A DNA stretch of 20,057 nt from Thermoplasmatota archaeon (lineage in GTDB: Archaea; Thermoplasmatota; Thermoplasmata; Thermoplasmatales; Thermoplasmataceae): the NCBI GenBank assembly GCA_023379355.1, contig JAMCUD010000070.1:1-20057 (forward strand). The letters are read 5' to 3'. This document shows, piece by piece, positions 7,984-14,497 of this stretch. A program made the position numbers and the translations under genes. The notes beneath the pieces were generated by a model. That model saw nothing but the letters and a program-made list of their open reading frames with translations. It was not told the origin of the DNA and searched no databases. Numbering within the stretch: the stretch's first letter is position 1; every line of letters begins with the position of its first letter.

Positions 7984-8430
7984 TTGAAAGAGAAAAATTA
8001 TCTGTTCGTATATGTAGAAAATGCCAGGGGAAGCATGATGTCCGAGGCATTTGCAAGACATATGGGTATGAGCGCACATAGAGCCGGAACCGTCCCATCA
8101 TCTTCTGTGAACCGGATGGTTGTCCAGGCTATGGGAGAAAAAGGGATTGACCCAGCGCACTCCAAACCCAGGATGTTTGAGAATAATATGATAGATGTGG
8201 CAGACTCAGTAACAGTAATGGGATGTTCACTGCAGGATGCATGTCCTGCACGGATTCTTGCTCCTATGCAGAAAAAAATTGTGGACTGGAATCTCCCGGT
8301 TCCTCAGGGGAAGTCACTGGATGAGGTGAGGTCCATCAGGATACCATTGAGAAAAAGGTCATGGAACTCGCAGGCAAGGAAGCCAGAAAAGGCTCGGAGT
8401 TATAGTTCAAGGGCTGAATACCCTGTTTAA
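7984..8430 (+). pseudogene. arsC: ArsC-like low-molecular-weight phosphatase, catalytic residues lost and C-terminus frameshifted
   Basis: The fold matches thioredoxin-type arsenate reductase/LMW tyrosine phosphatase: P-loop region LFVYVENARGSMMSEAFARH, then MGCSLQDACP, then KKIVDWNLPVPQGKSLDEVR. Three catalytic positions are changed. The P-loop Cys of CX5R is Tyr10, the P-loop Arg is Gly16, and the general-acid Asp of the DP-x-GK motif is Val96. The later Cys pair (C81, C87) remains. After codon 119 the frame departs from the family. Adding one base near 8341 restores a plausible helix, IRDTIEKKVMELAGKEAR then KGSEL, ending at TAG 8403-8405. Without that base, translation ends at 8430. The start is TTG, 3 nt after arsR. 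It could be a pseudogene, a pseudoenzyme, or partly a sequencing error. Confidence 0.7.
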
Positions 8431-8479
8431 ACCAGGAATACTTTTTCCTGTATCCATAATAGTCTTTGGGGCAACACTT

Positions 8480-9718
8480 GTGATTGTCCTTAAAAGACCA
8501 AGAAACATTGGAATAGGATACGTGGCCTTAGCTGGTGCTGTTGTAAGTCTGGCACTGGGAACAATTGATCTTGAAAGCGTTCTCATTGTATGGGGAATAG
8601 TGTGGAATGCAACCTTCACATTCATTGCAATAATAGTCATATCCCTCATTTTTGATGAAGCGGGGGTATTCAGGTATGCAGCGTTAAAGATTGCAAGGTT
8701 TGCAGGGGGCAATGGAGTAACACTGTTTCTTTCAATAATCCTTCTGGGTTCTGCTATATCGGCTATTTTTGCAAATGACGGAACGGCACTTATACTCACT
8801 CCAATCGTATACGAGATACTCACCAGCCTCAAATTCCCCAAAAAGGAAGTGATCCCATTCATAATGGCAACCGGGTTCATAGCGGATTCCGCAAGCCTTC
8901 CTTTGCCCGTTAGTAATCTTGTAAATATCGTCAGCACCACTTATTTCAAAATTAGCTTCAACAGCTATGCCAGAGAGATGATCATTCCCGATCTGGTATC
9001 AATAGCTTCGTCAATTGTGATTCTATGGCTTTTCTACAGGAAATCAATCCCAGCCAGATATGAAGCAGAAGACCTGGAGGACCCCGGTAAAGCTGTCAGA
9101 GAACCATATATATTCAAAATAGCACTGCCAACAATCATGGTACTCATTGCCGCCTATTCAATAGGTGGTTATTACGACATACCAATTGCATTCGTGGCAA
9201 TGTCAGCTGCAATACTGGTTCTCATATTTTCACATTTCAGATCAGGGATAGATATCATAAGCGTTATAAGGGAGGCTCCATGGCAGATTGTCCTGTTTTC
9301 ATTGGGGATGTATCTTGTTGTTTTTGGACTTGGAAGGGAAGGTTTTACACATCTCATATCGGATCTGCTGATTCACATATCATCACTGGAAGGCCCTCTG
9401 AAGATAATATTTTCCGGATATCTGTTCTCAACCATGGCTGCCGGAATGAACAACATGCCCTCAGTCTTGCTGGGGGCACTGAGTATATCATCAATCCATG
9501 GTGGGCCTTCACTAATATACGCCAATGTGATCGGAAACGACATTGGGCCGAAATTCACACCTATTGGGTCACTGGCCACTCTGCTATGGATATACACACT
9601 GAACAGGAAAAAAGGGATCACAATCAGTTATTCATATTATATGAAAGTGGGTTTTACAATTGCATTACCGGTACTGACATTGACCCTTCTCTCACTCTGG
9701 GTAGAATCAGCCCTCTGA
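8480..9718 (+). CDS. arsB: ArsB-type arsenite/anion permease
   Basis: This polytopic membrane protein (412 residues from GTG 8480) belongs to the ArsB/NhaD ion transporter superfamily and would export arsenite. Diagnostic stretches are ANDGTALILTPIVYEIL, GFIADSASLPLPVSNLVNIV, AAGMNNMPSVLLGALSI and NVIGNDIGPKFTPIGS then LATLLW. All are close to ArsB consensus. About ten hydrophobic segments are visible. The GTG start would cut off most of the first membrane helix. The frame is open upstream to 8351 and encodes a hydrophobic GILFPVSIIVFGATL segment there, but contains no ATG, GTG or TTG. The real start is probably near 8423 (CTG TTT AAA) or 8405, using a non-standard or mutated codon. It is the third gene of the ars operon. 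Confidence 0.85.
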   Translation: MIVLKRPRNIGIGYVALAGAVVSLALGTIDLESVLIVWGIVWNATFTFIAIIVISLIFDEAGVFRYAALKIARFAGGNGVTLFLSIILLGSAISAIFANDGTALILTPIVYEILTSLKFPKKEVIPFIMATGFIADSASLPLPVSNLVNIVSTTYFKISFNSYAREMIIPDLVSIASSIVILWLFYRKSIPARYEAEDLEDPGKAVREPYIFKIALPTIMVLIAAYSIGGYYDIPIAFVAMSAAILVLIFSHFRSGIDIISVIREAPWQIVLFSLGMYLVVFGLGREGFTHLISDLLIHISSLEGPLKIIFSGYLFSTMAAGMNNMPSVLLGALSISSIHGGPSLIYANVIGNDIGPKFTPIGSLATLLWIYTLNRKKGITISYSYYMKVGFTIALPVLTLTLLSLWVESAL

Positions 9719-9750
9719 GTTAATTTCGCATTGAACCCATAGGCACATTA

Positions 9751-9758
9751 TTTAATGA
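9751..9758 (+). promoter_or_regulatory. Box A of moaE
   Basis: TTTAATGA lies 33 nt after the permease stop. Transcription would start near 9780, which is downstream of the ATG at 9762 but upstream of the TTG at 9798. That supports the TTG as the true moaE start. The call rests on spacing only. Confidence 0.4.
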
Positions 9759-9797
9759 TATATGCAATATGTGTCATGTTACAGGTCTGGTGGTAAG

Positions 9798-10202
9798 TTG
9801 AAATGCTCGGTCCAGAGAAAAAAAATTGATGTCAACGAATTGATAGAGAACACAAGAAACCCAGAGGCTGGAGCCATAGTCATTTTTCTTGGAACTGTCA
9901 GGAAGAACTCTGAGGACAAGGAGATTCAGTGGCTCTTTTACGAGGCATATGAGGAAATGGTGGTTGAAGAGCTGGACAGGATCGTGAAGGAGGCAGTTGA
10001 CAACTACCACATAACTGATGTCAATCTTGTACACAGGCTTGGGCGGCTGGGAATCAAAGAAGACAGTGTTGCAATATGCGTGTCTTCCCCACACAGGAAG
10101 GAGGCTTTCAGGGCATGCCAGTTCATAATCGATGAAGTGAAAACACGTGCACCTATCTGGAAAATGGATATCACTCCCCAGGGGGAAAAAGAGTGGCATT
10201 AA
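9798..10202 (+). CDS. moaE: Molybdopterin synthase large subunit MoaE
   Basis: MoaE transfers sulfur from the MoaD C-terminal thiocarboxylate to precursor Z (cPMP), making molybdopterin. Family features are EAGAIVIFLGTVRKNSEDK, YEAYEEMVVEELDRI, VHRLGRLGIKEDSVAICV, SSPHRKEAFRACQFIIDEVK and the catalytic lysine-rich TRAPIWKMD. I prefer the TTG at 9798 (135 residues). GGTGGT stands just before it, family N-termini begin near this point, and the nearest box A would start transcription around 9780. An ATG at 9762 in the same frame would add 12 residues. The gene has its own promoter and is separated from moaA by 89 nt. Confidence 0.9.
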   Translation: MKCSVQRKKIDVNELIENTRNPEAGAIVIFLGTVRKNSEDKEIQWLFYEAYEEMVVEELDRIVKEAVDNYHITDVNLVHRLGRLGIKEDSVAICVSSPHRKEAFRACQFIIDEVKTRAPIWKMDITPQGEKEWH

Positions 10203-10263
10203 CACTGTTGAAATTTTGTGAACCTTTAAGCTTATTATATTGATCTTTTCAGTCACACAAAGG

Positions 10264-10271
10264 TTATTAAG
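10264..10271 (+). promoter_or_regulatory. Box A of the moaADCB operon
   Basis: TTATTAAG is centred about 25 nt before the moaA ATG at 10292, the leaderless spacing. Another A/T-rich element (CTTTAAGCTTATTATATT, 10224-10241) lies further upstream and might serve a longer transcript. Confidence 0.4.
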
Positions 10272-10291
10272 GATTCTAAAATAGTTGTACC

Positions 10292-11275
10292 ATGATCACT
10301 GACAACTACGGCCGACCCGTAACAAGCATGAGGATCCAGGTGAACACAACCTGCAATTTCAAGTGCTTCTTCTGCCACATGGAGGGGACGGGCGTTCACT
10401 CAGAGAAAATGACACCTGATGAGATAGAACGAATTGTTGAAATTGGTCACAAGATGGGTGTCAACAAGATAAAATTCACTGGAGGGGAACCTCTTCTCAG
10501 GAATGATATTGTGGATATAGTTAAGAGAACAAGAAAGCATATTGATGGCGACATATCCATGACCACCAACGGTTTCATGCTCCCTGTTTATGCAGAAAAA
10601 TTAAAAGCTGCAGGACTGGATCGGATCAATATATCGTTTCACTCCCTGGAGAGAGAAGGTTTCCAGTTCATAACTGGCACTGATTCTATGGATAAGGTAA
10701 TAGAGGGGGTAAAAGCAGCGAAGAAGGCCCATTTTGATCCCATAAAGCTGAATTTCGTAGTTTTGAAGGGTGTAAACGAAGACCAGGTGCAGAGGCTTGT
10801 GAATCTCTCTGCAATACTTGGAGTAAGGGTTCAGTTCATAGAGTACGAAACAACAAAGGAGAACATAGATTCAGAGGATTTTCAGAGATATCATGTTGAT
10901 CTTGATCCTATTGAGCATGAAATAAGCAAGAGTGCTGTGGAGATAAAACATAATGTACTGCACAACAGGCCAAGGTACATTGTCCAAACGGAAGATGGCT
11001 ATGCAGACGTGGAATTTGTAAAGCCAATGATGAATTCTGATTTCTGCAACCATTGCACAAGGATAAGGGTAACTTCTACCGGCCTTCTGAAACCATGCCT
11101 TATGAGGAGTGACAACTACACGGACATACTCAGGGAAGTACGAAATGGAAACTCAGAGGAAAAGCTTACAAATATATATGTTAAAGCTGTAAGGAGCAGA
11201 GAACCATACTGGAAGGAGAATTATGAAAATAGTGGTAAAGTACTTCGCGCTGTTCAGAGATATAACGGGAACTGA
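10292..11275 (+). CDS. moaA: GTP 3',8-cyclase MoaA (radical SAM)
   Basis: MoaA catalyses the first step of molybdenum cofactor synthesis, cyclising GTP for conversion to cPMP with MoaC. The 327-residue protein has the radical SAM cluster C21-x3-C25-x2-C28 in CNFKCFFCHMEGTG, the SAM-binding FTGGEPLLR, and the second 4Fe-4S cluster C-x2-C-x13-C in FCNHCTRIRVTSTGLLKPCL. It ends in QRYNGN and lacks the Gly-Gly tail of many bacterial MoaA proteins. The last 17 codons plus the stop overlap moaD by 53 nt, longer than any other overlap here. Confidence 0.93.
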   Translation: MITDNYGRPVTSMRIQVNTTCNFKCFFCHMEGTGVHSEKMTPDEIERIVEIGHKMGVNKIKFTGGEPLLRNDIVDIVKRTRKHIDGDISMTTNGFMLPVYAEKLKAAGLDRINISFHSLEREGFQFITGTDSMDKVIEGVKAAKKAHFDPIKLNFVVLKGVNEDQVQRLVNLSAILGVRVQFIEYETTKENIDSEDFQRYHVDLDPIEHEISKSAVEIKHNVLHNRPRYIVQTEDGYADVEFVKPMMNSDFCNHCTRIRVTSTGLLKPCLMRSDNYTDILREVRNGNSEEKLTNIYVKAVRSREPYWKENYENSGKVLRAVQRYNGN

Positions 11276-11468
11276 TATGGAAAGCATAGTTATAGATGAT
11301 GGTTCCCCTGTCTCGAATCTTCTGGAAACAATAAGAAAAAAATACCCGGATATGGAGAGGACAAATAGGGATGTGCTTGTTTCAGTCAACAGGATTTTTG
11401 CAACCCACGAACTCAAACTGAAGGACGGGGATGAGGTTGCCATTTTCCCCCCAGTAAGCGGTGGTTAA
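11223..11468 (+). CDS. moaD: Molybdopterin synthase small subunit MoaD
   Basis: This 81-residue ubiquitin-like sulfur carrier ends in FPPVSGG. The terminal Gly-Gly is the site of adenylation and thiocarboxylation, after which it delivers sulfur in the complex with MoaE. The N-terminus MKIVVKYFALFRDITG is standard for the family, so the start inside the moaA 3' end is credible. AAGGAG, five bases before the ATG, gives a clear ribosome binding site. The stop is followed within 2 nt by the TTG start of moaC. A tungsten-pterin role is equally possible in archaea. Confidence 0.9.
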   Translation: MKIVVKYFALFRDITGTDMESIVIDDGSPVSNLLETIRKKYPDMERTNRDVLVSVNRIFATHELKLKDGDEVAIFPPVSGG

Positions 11469-11470
11469 TC

Positions 11471-11914
11471 TTGATTGATATCGGCGACAAAGATATCGTG
11501 AGAAGGACTGCAGTGGCATCCGGTTTCATTGAGCTCAAAAGTGAGACACTGGAAGCCATAAAAAAGGGGGAAGTGAAGAAGGGGGATGTTCTGAACACCG
11601 CAAGGGCCGCCGGAATAATGGCTGCAAAACACACTCCAGATACAATACCTTTCTGTCACATTATTGCTCTGGAGCATGCAGATTCAAAATTCACAATTAC
11701 TGAGGACGGGGTGAAATGCACATGCGAAGTTTCTGCCAGATATAAAACAGGTGTGGAGATGGAGGCATTAAATTGTGTCTCTGCCTCTCTTCTCACAATA
11801 TGGGATATGGTGAAATATATGGAAAAGGACAGCAAGGGGCAGTATCCAGGCACAAGAATAAGCAGCATAATGGTTGAACTGAAGGAGAAAACACCACTAA
11901 ATGGTGAAGAATGA
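11471..11914 (+). CDS. moaC: Cyclic pyranopterin monophosphate synthase MoaC
   Basis: MoaC completes conversion of the MoaA product to cPMP. The 147-residue protein has MIDIGDKDIVRRTAVASGFI at the N-terminus, then AAKHTPDTIPFCHIIALEH, KTGVEMEALNCVSASLLTIW and DMVKYMEKDSKGQYPGTRIS, covering the active-site Lys, His and Asp regions. The start codon is TTG, 2 nt after moaD. The protein lacks the short F-T-H-L-D-type leader of many bacterial MoaC proteins. Its stop overlaps the moaB start as ATGA. Confidence 0.92.
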   Translation: MIDIGDKDIVRRTAVASGFIELKSETLEAIKKGEVKKGDVLNTARAAGIMAAKHTPDTIPFCHIIALEHADSKFTITEDGVKCTCEVSARYKTGVEMEALNCVSASLLTIWDMVKYMEKDSKGQYPGTRISSIMVELKEKTPLNGEE

Positions 11915-12399
11915 TGGTTCACCATGATGTCCCTCTCAAGGACCTCTCCTACCTTTTGGTGACGGTCTCCACTACAAGAACATTGGAGAACGATGAAACC
12001 GGCAAACTCATGCAGAGGCTTTTTGAAGAAAAAGGCAAAAAGTGCAGCAGATCAATTGTCAGGGATGACATGGTAGAGATAATCAAAGTATTTGCAGACA
12101 ACTTCAGTGAATTTGATGTTTTTGTATATTCCGGAGGCACCGGTCTCACCCGGTATGACATGACTGCCAATGTACTCAGGAAACTGTGCGATCGAGAGAT
12201 TAAGGGTTTCGGCGAGACCTTCAGGAGACAAAGTTATGACGGGTCTGGACCTCTCACAATCCTTTCAGATGCATCTCTTTTCATCATTGGTGGGAAACTG
12301 GTGTATGCAGTTCCAGGTTCACCCGATGCCCAGAGTACTGCAAATGAACTAATTCTCTCAATTTCTGATCATGTTTATTCGGAGATAAACAGGAAATAA
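11911..12399 (+). CDS. moaB: Molybdopterin adenylyltransferase-type protein MoaB
   Basis: This 162-residue protein of the MoaB/MogA fold would adenylate molybdopterin before metal insertion; archaeal MoaB has this MogA-like activity. Family motifs are VTVSTTRTLENDETGKLMQR, IVRDDMVEII, VFVYSGGTGLTRYDMT, FGETFRRQSYDGSGPLTILS and YAVPGSPDAQ. It begins with ATGATG overlapping the moaC stop by 4 nt, so either methionine may be used. It is the last gene of the moaADCB unit and converges with the MobA-like gene across 33 nt. Confidence 0.88.
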   Translation: MMVHHDVPLKDLSYLLVTVSTTRTLENDETGKLMQRLFEEKGKKCSRSIVRDDMVEIIKVFADNFSEFDVFVYSGGTGLTRYDMTANVLRKLCDREIKGFGETFRRQSYDGSGPLTILSDASLFIIGGKLVYAVPGSPDAQSTANELILSISDHVYSEINRK

Positions 12400-12432
12400 T
12401 ATCATGCCATCTTCTTACCACTGACACCGGGT

Positions 12433-12987
12433 TCAGATCAACTTTTCAACTTCCAGAAGGTCTTCGGGGTAATTCACATTGAGGAAACACTCTTCCATTT
12501 CCCTGTTCTGTGGTATGTCAATTCTCACAAAAGCTGAATTGAGTATAAACTCACGGAGACTTTTTTTCCCGGAGTTTATGTAAGCTTTCAACTCCTGAAC
12601 AAGTGAACTGTTGTAAATGGCCATCATTGGTTCAATTTTGCCATCATTCCACTGAGGTACAACTGGAGTTCCGTTATACATCAGGCACATCCTCCTGATG
12701 AATTCAGGGGAAACAAGAGGCATGTCCCCAGCGAAAGCCATAAATTCGCCCTCCTCTTCAAGTGCAAAGATCAGGGAATCGATAAGTGTACCTTGCGTGG
12801 AATCCTTGACGATTCTTGCATTTTTCGTTGTCAGGTACCTATCTTTTGAAATTACAATTACTTCATTGAAGCAACCTGAAAGCCCAATTCTTTCAAGTTC
12901 ATAGTCAATTATCTGTTTACCTCTAACCAGAATCCTGTGTTTTCCTGGAAACCTTTCACTCATTTTTACGAATACTACGGCCTTCAT
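12433..12987 (-). CDS. MobA-like nucleotidyltransferase with atypical nucleotide-binding loop
   Basis: This 184-residue Rossmann-type NTP transferase probably completes the cofactor by adding GMP or CMP to molybdopterin. MobA-like parts are AFAGDMPLVSPEFIRRM and VVPQWNDGKIEPMMAIYN. The N-terminal LAGGxSxRMGxDK loop is replaced by FVKMSERFPGKHRILVRGKQ, which is closer to the S-x-R-x-PGK loop of CMP-sugar synthetases. The ATG at 12987 is preferred because ACATAAAAG lies about 27 nt before it. The frame is open further upstream (ATGs at 13005 and 13074). A cobinamide-phosphate guanylyltransferase (CobY) role is a weaker alternative. It faces the moa operon convergently. Confidence 0.65.
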   Translation of the reverse strand: MKAVVFVKMSERFPGKHRILVRGKQIIDYELERIGLSGCFNEVIVISKDRYLTTKNARIVKDSTQGTLIDSLIFALEEEGEFMAFAGDMPLVSPEFIRRMCLMYNGTPVVPQWNDGKIEPMMAIYNSSLVQELKAYINSGKKSLREFILNSAFVRIDIPQNREMEECFLNVNYPEDLLEVEKLI

Positions 12988-13074
12988 TCTGAATGTGAAT
13001 TTCATCTCCCCTTTTATGTTTTGCAACACACTGAACCCCTTTTTACAAGGTGTGTATGTATATTCAAAAACCAT

Positions 13075-13402
13075 TCCCCGTATCTCTGAAGAGGATTCGT
13101 AATAGCCACGAAAATTGCGTGTTTCAAATTATTGACTCACGATTGGAAAAGATTCACGAATCTGAGTTGACGAAAACCTATGGTCTCAGGATTCTTTAAG
13201 AAACCAAGGTTTTTAGAAATCATCTATATTGAGGTTATCCGATGTTCCCTTTGAAGATTGTCAGGAACGGCTTTCGAAGTATAGATTGAAGTATCCACTG
13301 TAATATCTCACCATTAAGAAGAAGCCGCGAAACCAGACCCAGAGAACCAGAAGGAAGGTAAAGGAATCCGAATCTTAATAACACCGCTCTCCATCGTCCA
13401 AA
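13075..13402. other. Non-coding stretch between the MobA-like gene and the GNAT gene
   Basis: No gene-like frame is seen in these 328 bases. The first part may encode an optional N-terminal extension region and the promoter of the MobA-like gene on the minus strand. GATTC-AC-GAATC (13151-13162) and TTCTT-T-AAGAA (about 13193-13203) are small dyads of uncertain meaning. The right end carries the box A of the GNAT gene. The length is unusual among the tightly packed genes around it. Confidence 0.4.
13373..13380 (+). promoter_or_regulatory. Box A of the GNAT gene
   Basis: TCTTAATA is centred about 27 nt before the ATG at 13403, consistent with a leaderless mRNA. There is no Shine-Dalgarno sequence. 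Confidence 0.4.
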
Positions 13403-13900
13403 ATGCCGGTGCAAATCAGGAAAGCCCTAGTTTCAGACCTTGATGGCATTTCTAGAATTTACAATCAAGGGATTTCAGAAAGGACAGCCACCTTTGAAAC
13501 TGGACATAGGACTCCACGAGAACTAGAACCTTGGCTCAAAAGCGGTTTTCCTGTTATGGTTGCGGTGGAAAATAGCGGAATAGTTGGATTTGCGGCCAGC
13601 TTTCCCTATAGCTCCCGTCAATGTTACAGGGGAATAGGTGAATTCTCCGTATATGTACTGCGCGCAAGCAGAGGCCATGGTATCGGCACAAGAACTTTGA
13701 AAGCGCTCATTATGGAAGCAGAAAAAGCAGGACTATGGAAACTTGTATCAAAGGTGTTTGTGGAAAATACTGCCAGCAGGCATATGCTTAACGGTATAGG
13801 CTTCAGGGAAATAGGAATTCATGAAAGGCATGCAAAGCTTGATGGGATCTGGAAAGACGTTGTTGTGGTGGAATATCTCATAACCGGCAACATGAATTAG
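13403..13900 (+). CDS. GNAT N-acetyltransferase, phosphinothricin/ArsN1-like
   Basis: This 165-residue GCN5-fold acetyltransferase resembles the phosphinothricin (PAT) and arsinothricin (ArsN1) acetyltransferases. Matching segments are IYNQGISERTATFET at 19-33, ASFPYSSRQCYRGIGEFSVY at 65-84, the acetyl-CoA loop R90-x-x-G93-x-G95 in ASRGHGIGTRTL, VFVENTASRHMLNGIGFREI at 119-138, and ERHAKLDGIWKDVVVVE. These proteins detoxify glutamate-analogue antibiotics by acetylating the amino group. An ArsN1 role would fit the ars genes 4 kb away, but they are not in one operon. Family membership is firm; the substrate is inferred. It stands alone between long non-coding stretches. Confidence 0.8.
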   Translation: MPVQIRKALVSDLDGISRIYNQGISERTATFETGHRTPRELEPWLKSGFPVMVAVENSGIVGFAASFPYSSRQCYRGIGEFSVYVLRASRGHGIGTRTLKALIMEAEKAGLWKLVSKVFVENTASRHMLNGIGFREIGIHERHAKLDGIWKDVVVVEYLITGNMN

Positions 13901-14497
13901 AGCCTTCTGGAAATAAGTTAAACCAGTTTTGCACCCGTGATTGGTCAGGCCATACCTTCATTCCTATACACTGCCATTCAACATCCACTAAATCCCAAAG
14001 GAAATGCCCGTCAGAAATCCACTGGGGGGAGTGATAATGCAGCAAATATGGCATCTAAAAGTATGGAAATTAATGAGAAAATAACTAATGGCACTTAACA
14101 TCAGTGAGTTAAAGGTGACGGTTGGTTGCGTGATCTCCTCTCCCCAATCTCCCAGGGATCTTCTCTTCATAGGTTACCGGAAGAATCTCCACGGGCTTGA
14201 ATTCCCTCGATGCGCAAGTACTCTGTCCCTAATGCCAAGCCATTCATGTTGTAAAAAAAGGGACCAATGAGGCAATATGCGATCCGACCACTTTCACCTA
14301 TGTCTACCAACGGACATATGGATATCCATGGAGATAATGTGTTTCTCTCACTTTCTCCAATCTTGCTAAAAGGGAAATTCTCGATGGCAAATGTCAAACC
14401 ACCCGGTAGCACTCAGGAATAATTTGGTAAAATAACATGAGAATCGCCAAAATATAAATACGAAAAAGAACTGAATTATTAACAACAACCGGTTGCA
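13901..14497. other. Long intergenic stretch with unidentifiable short frames
   Basis: These 597 bases lie between the GNAT gene and fdhA. Two short minus-strand frames abut with an ATGA overlap (14167-14412, 81 codons, and 13988-14170, 60 codons). A plus-strand frame (14269 to about 14421) is also open. None resembles a family I know, and none has a convincing promoter. It may be a decayed gene or mobile remnant, or simply non-coding. The right end (14451-14460) holds the fdhA promoter. Confidence 0.35.
14451..14460 (+). promoter_or_regulatory. Box A of the fdhA operon
   Basis: AATATAAATA is centred about 42 nt before the ATG at 14498. Transcription would start near 14481, giving a leader of about 17 nt to that ATG, or about 56 nt to the alternative ATG at 14537. 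Confidence 0.5.

Noticed and set aside
8407..8940. 177-codon minus-strand frame opposite the ArsB-type permease
   Set aside because: It is an antisense shadow of a gene with clear ArsB motifs.
13193..13215. Hairpin-like TTCTTTAAGAA and AAACCAAGGTTT as an intrinsic terminator
   Set aside because: The stems are short, the second has almost no loop, and the T-run is only five bases.
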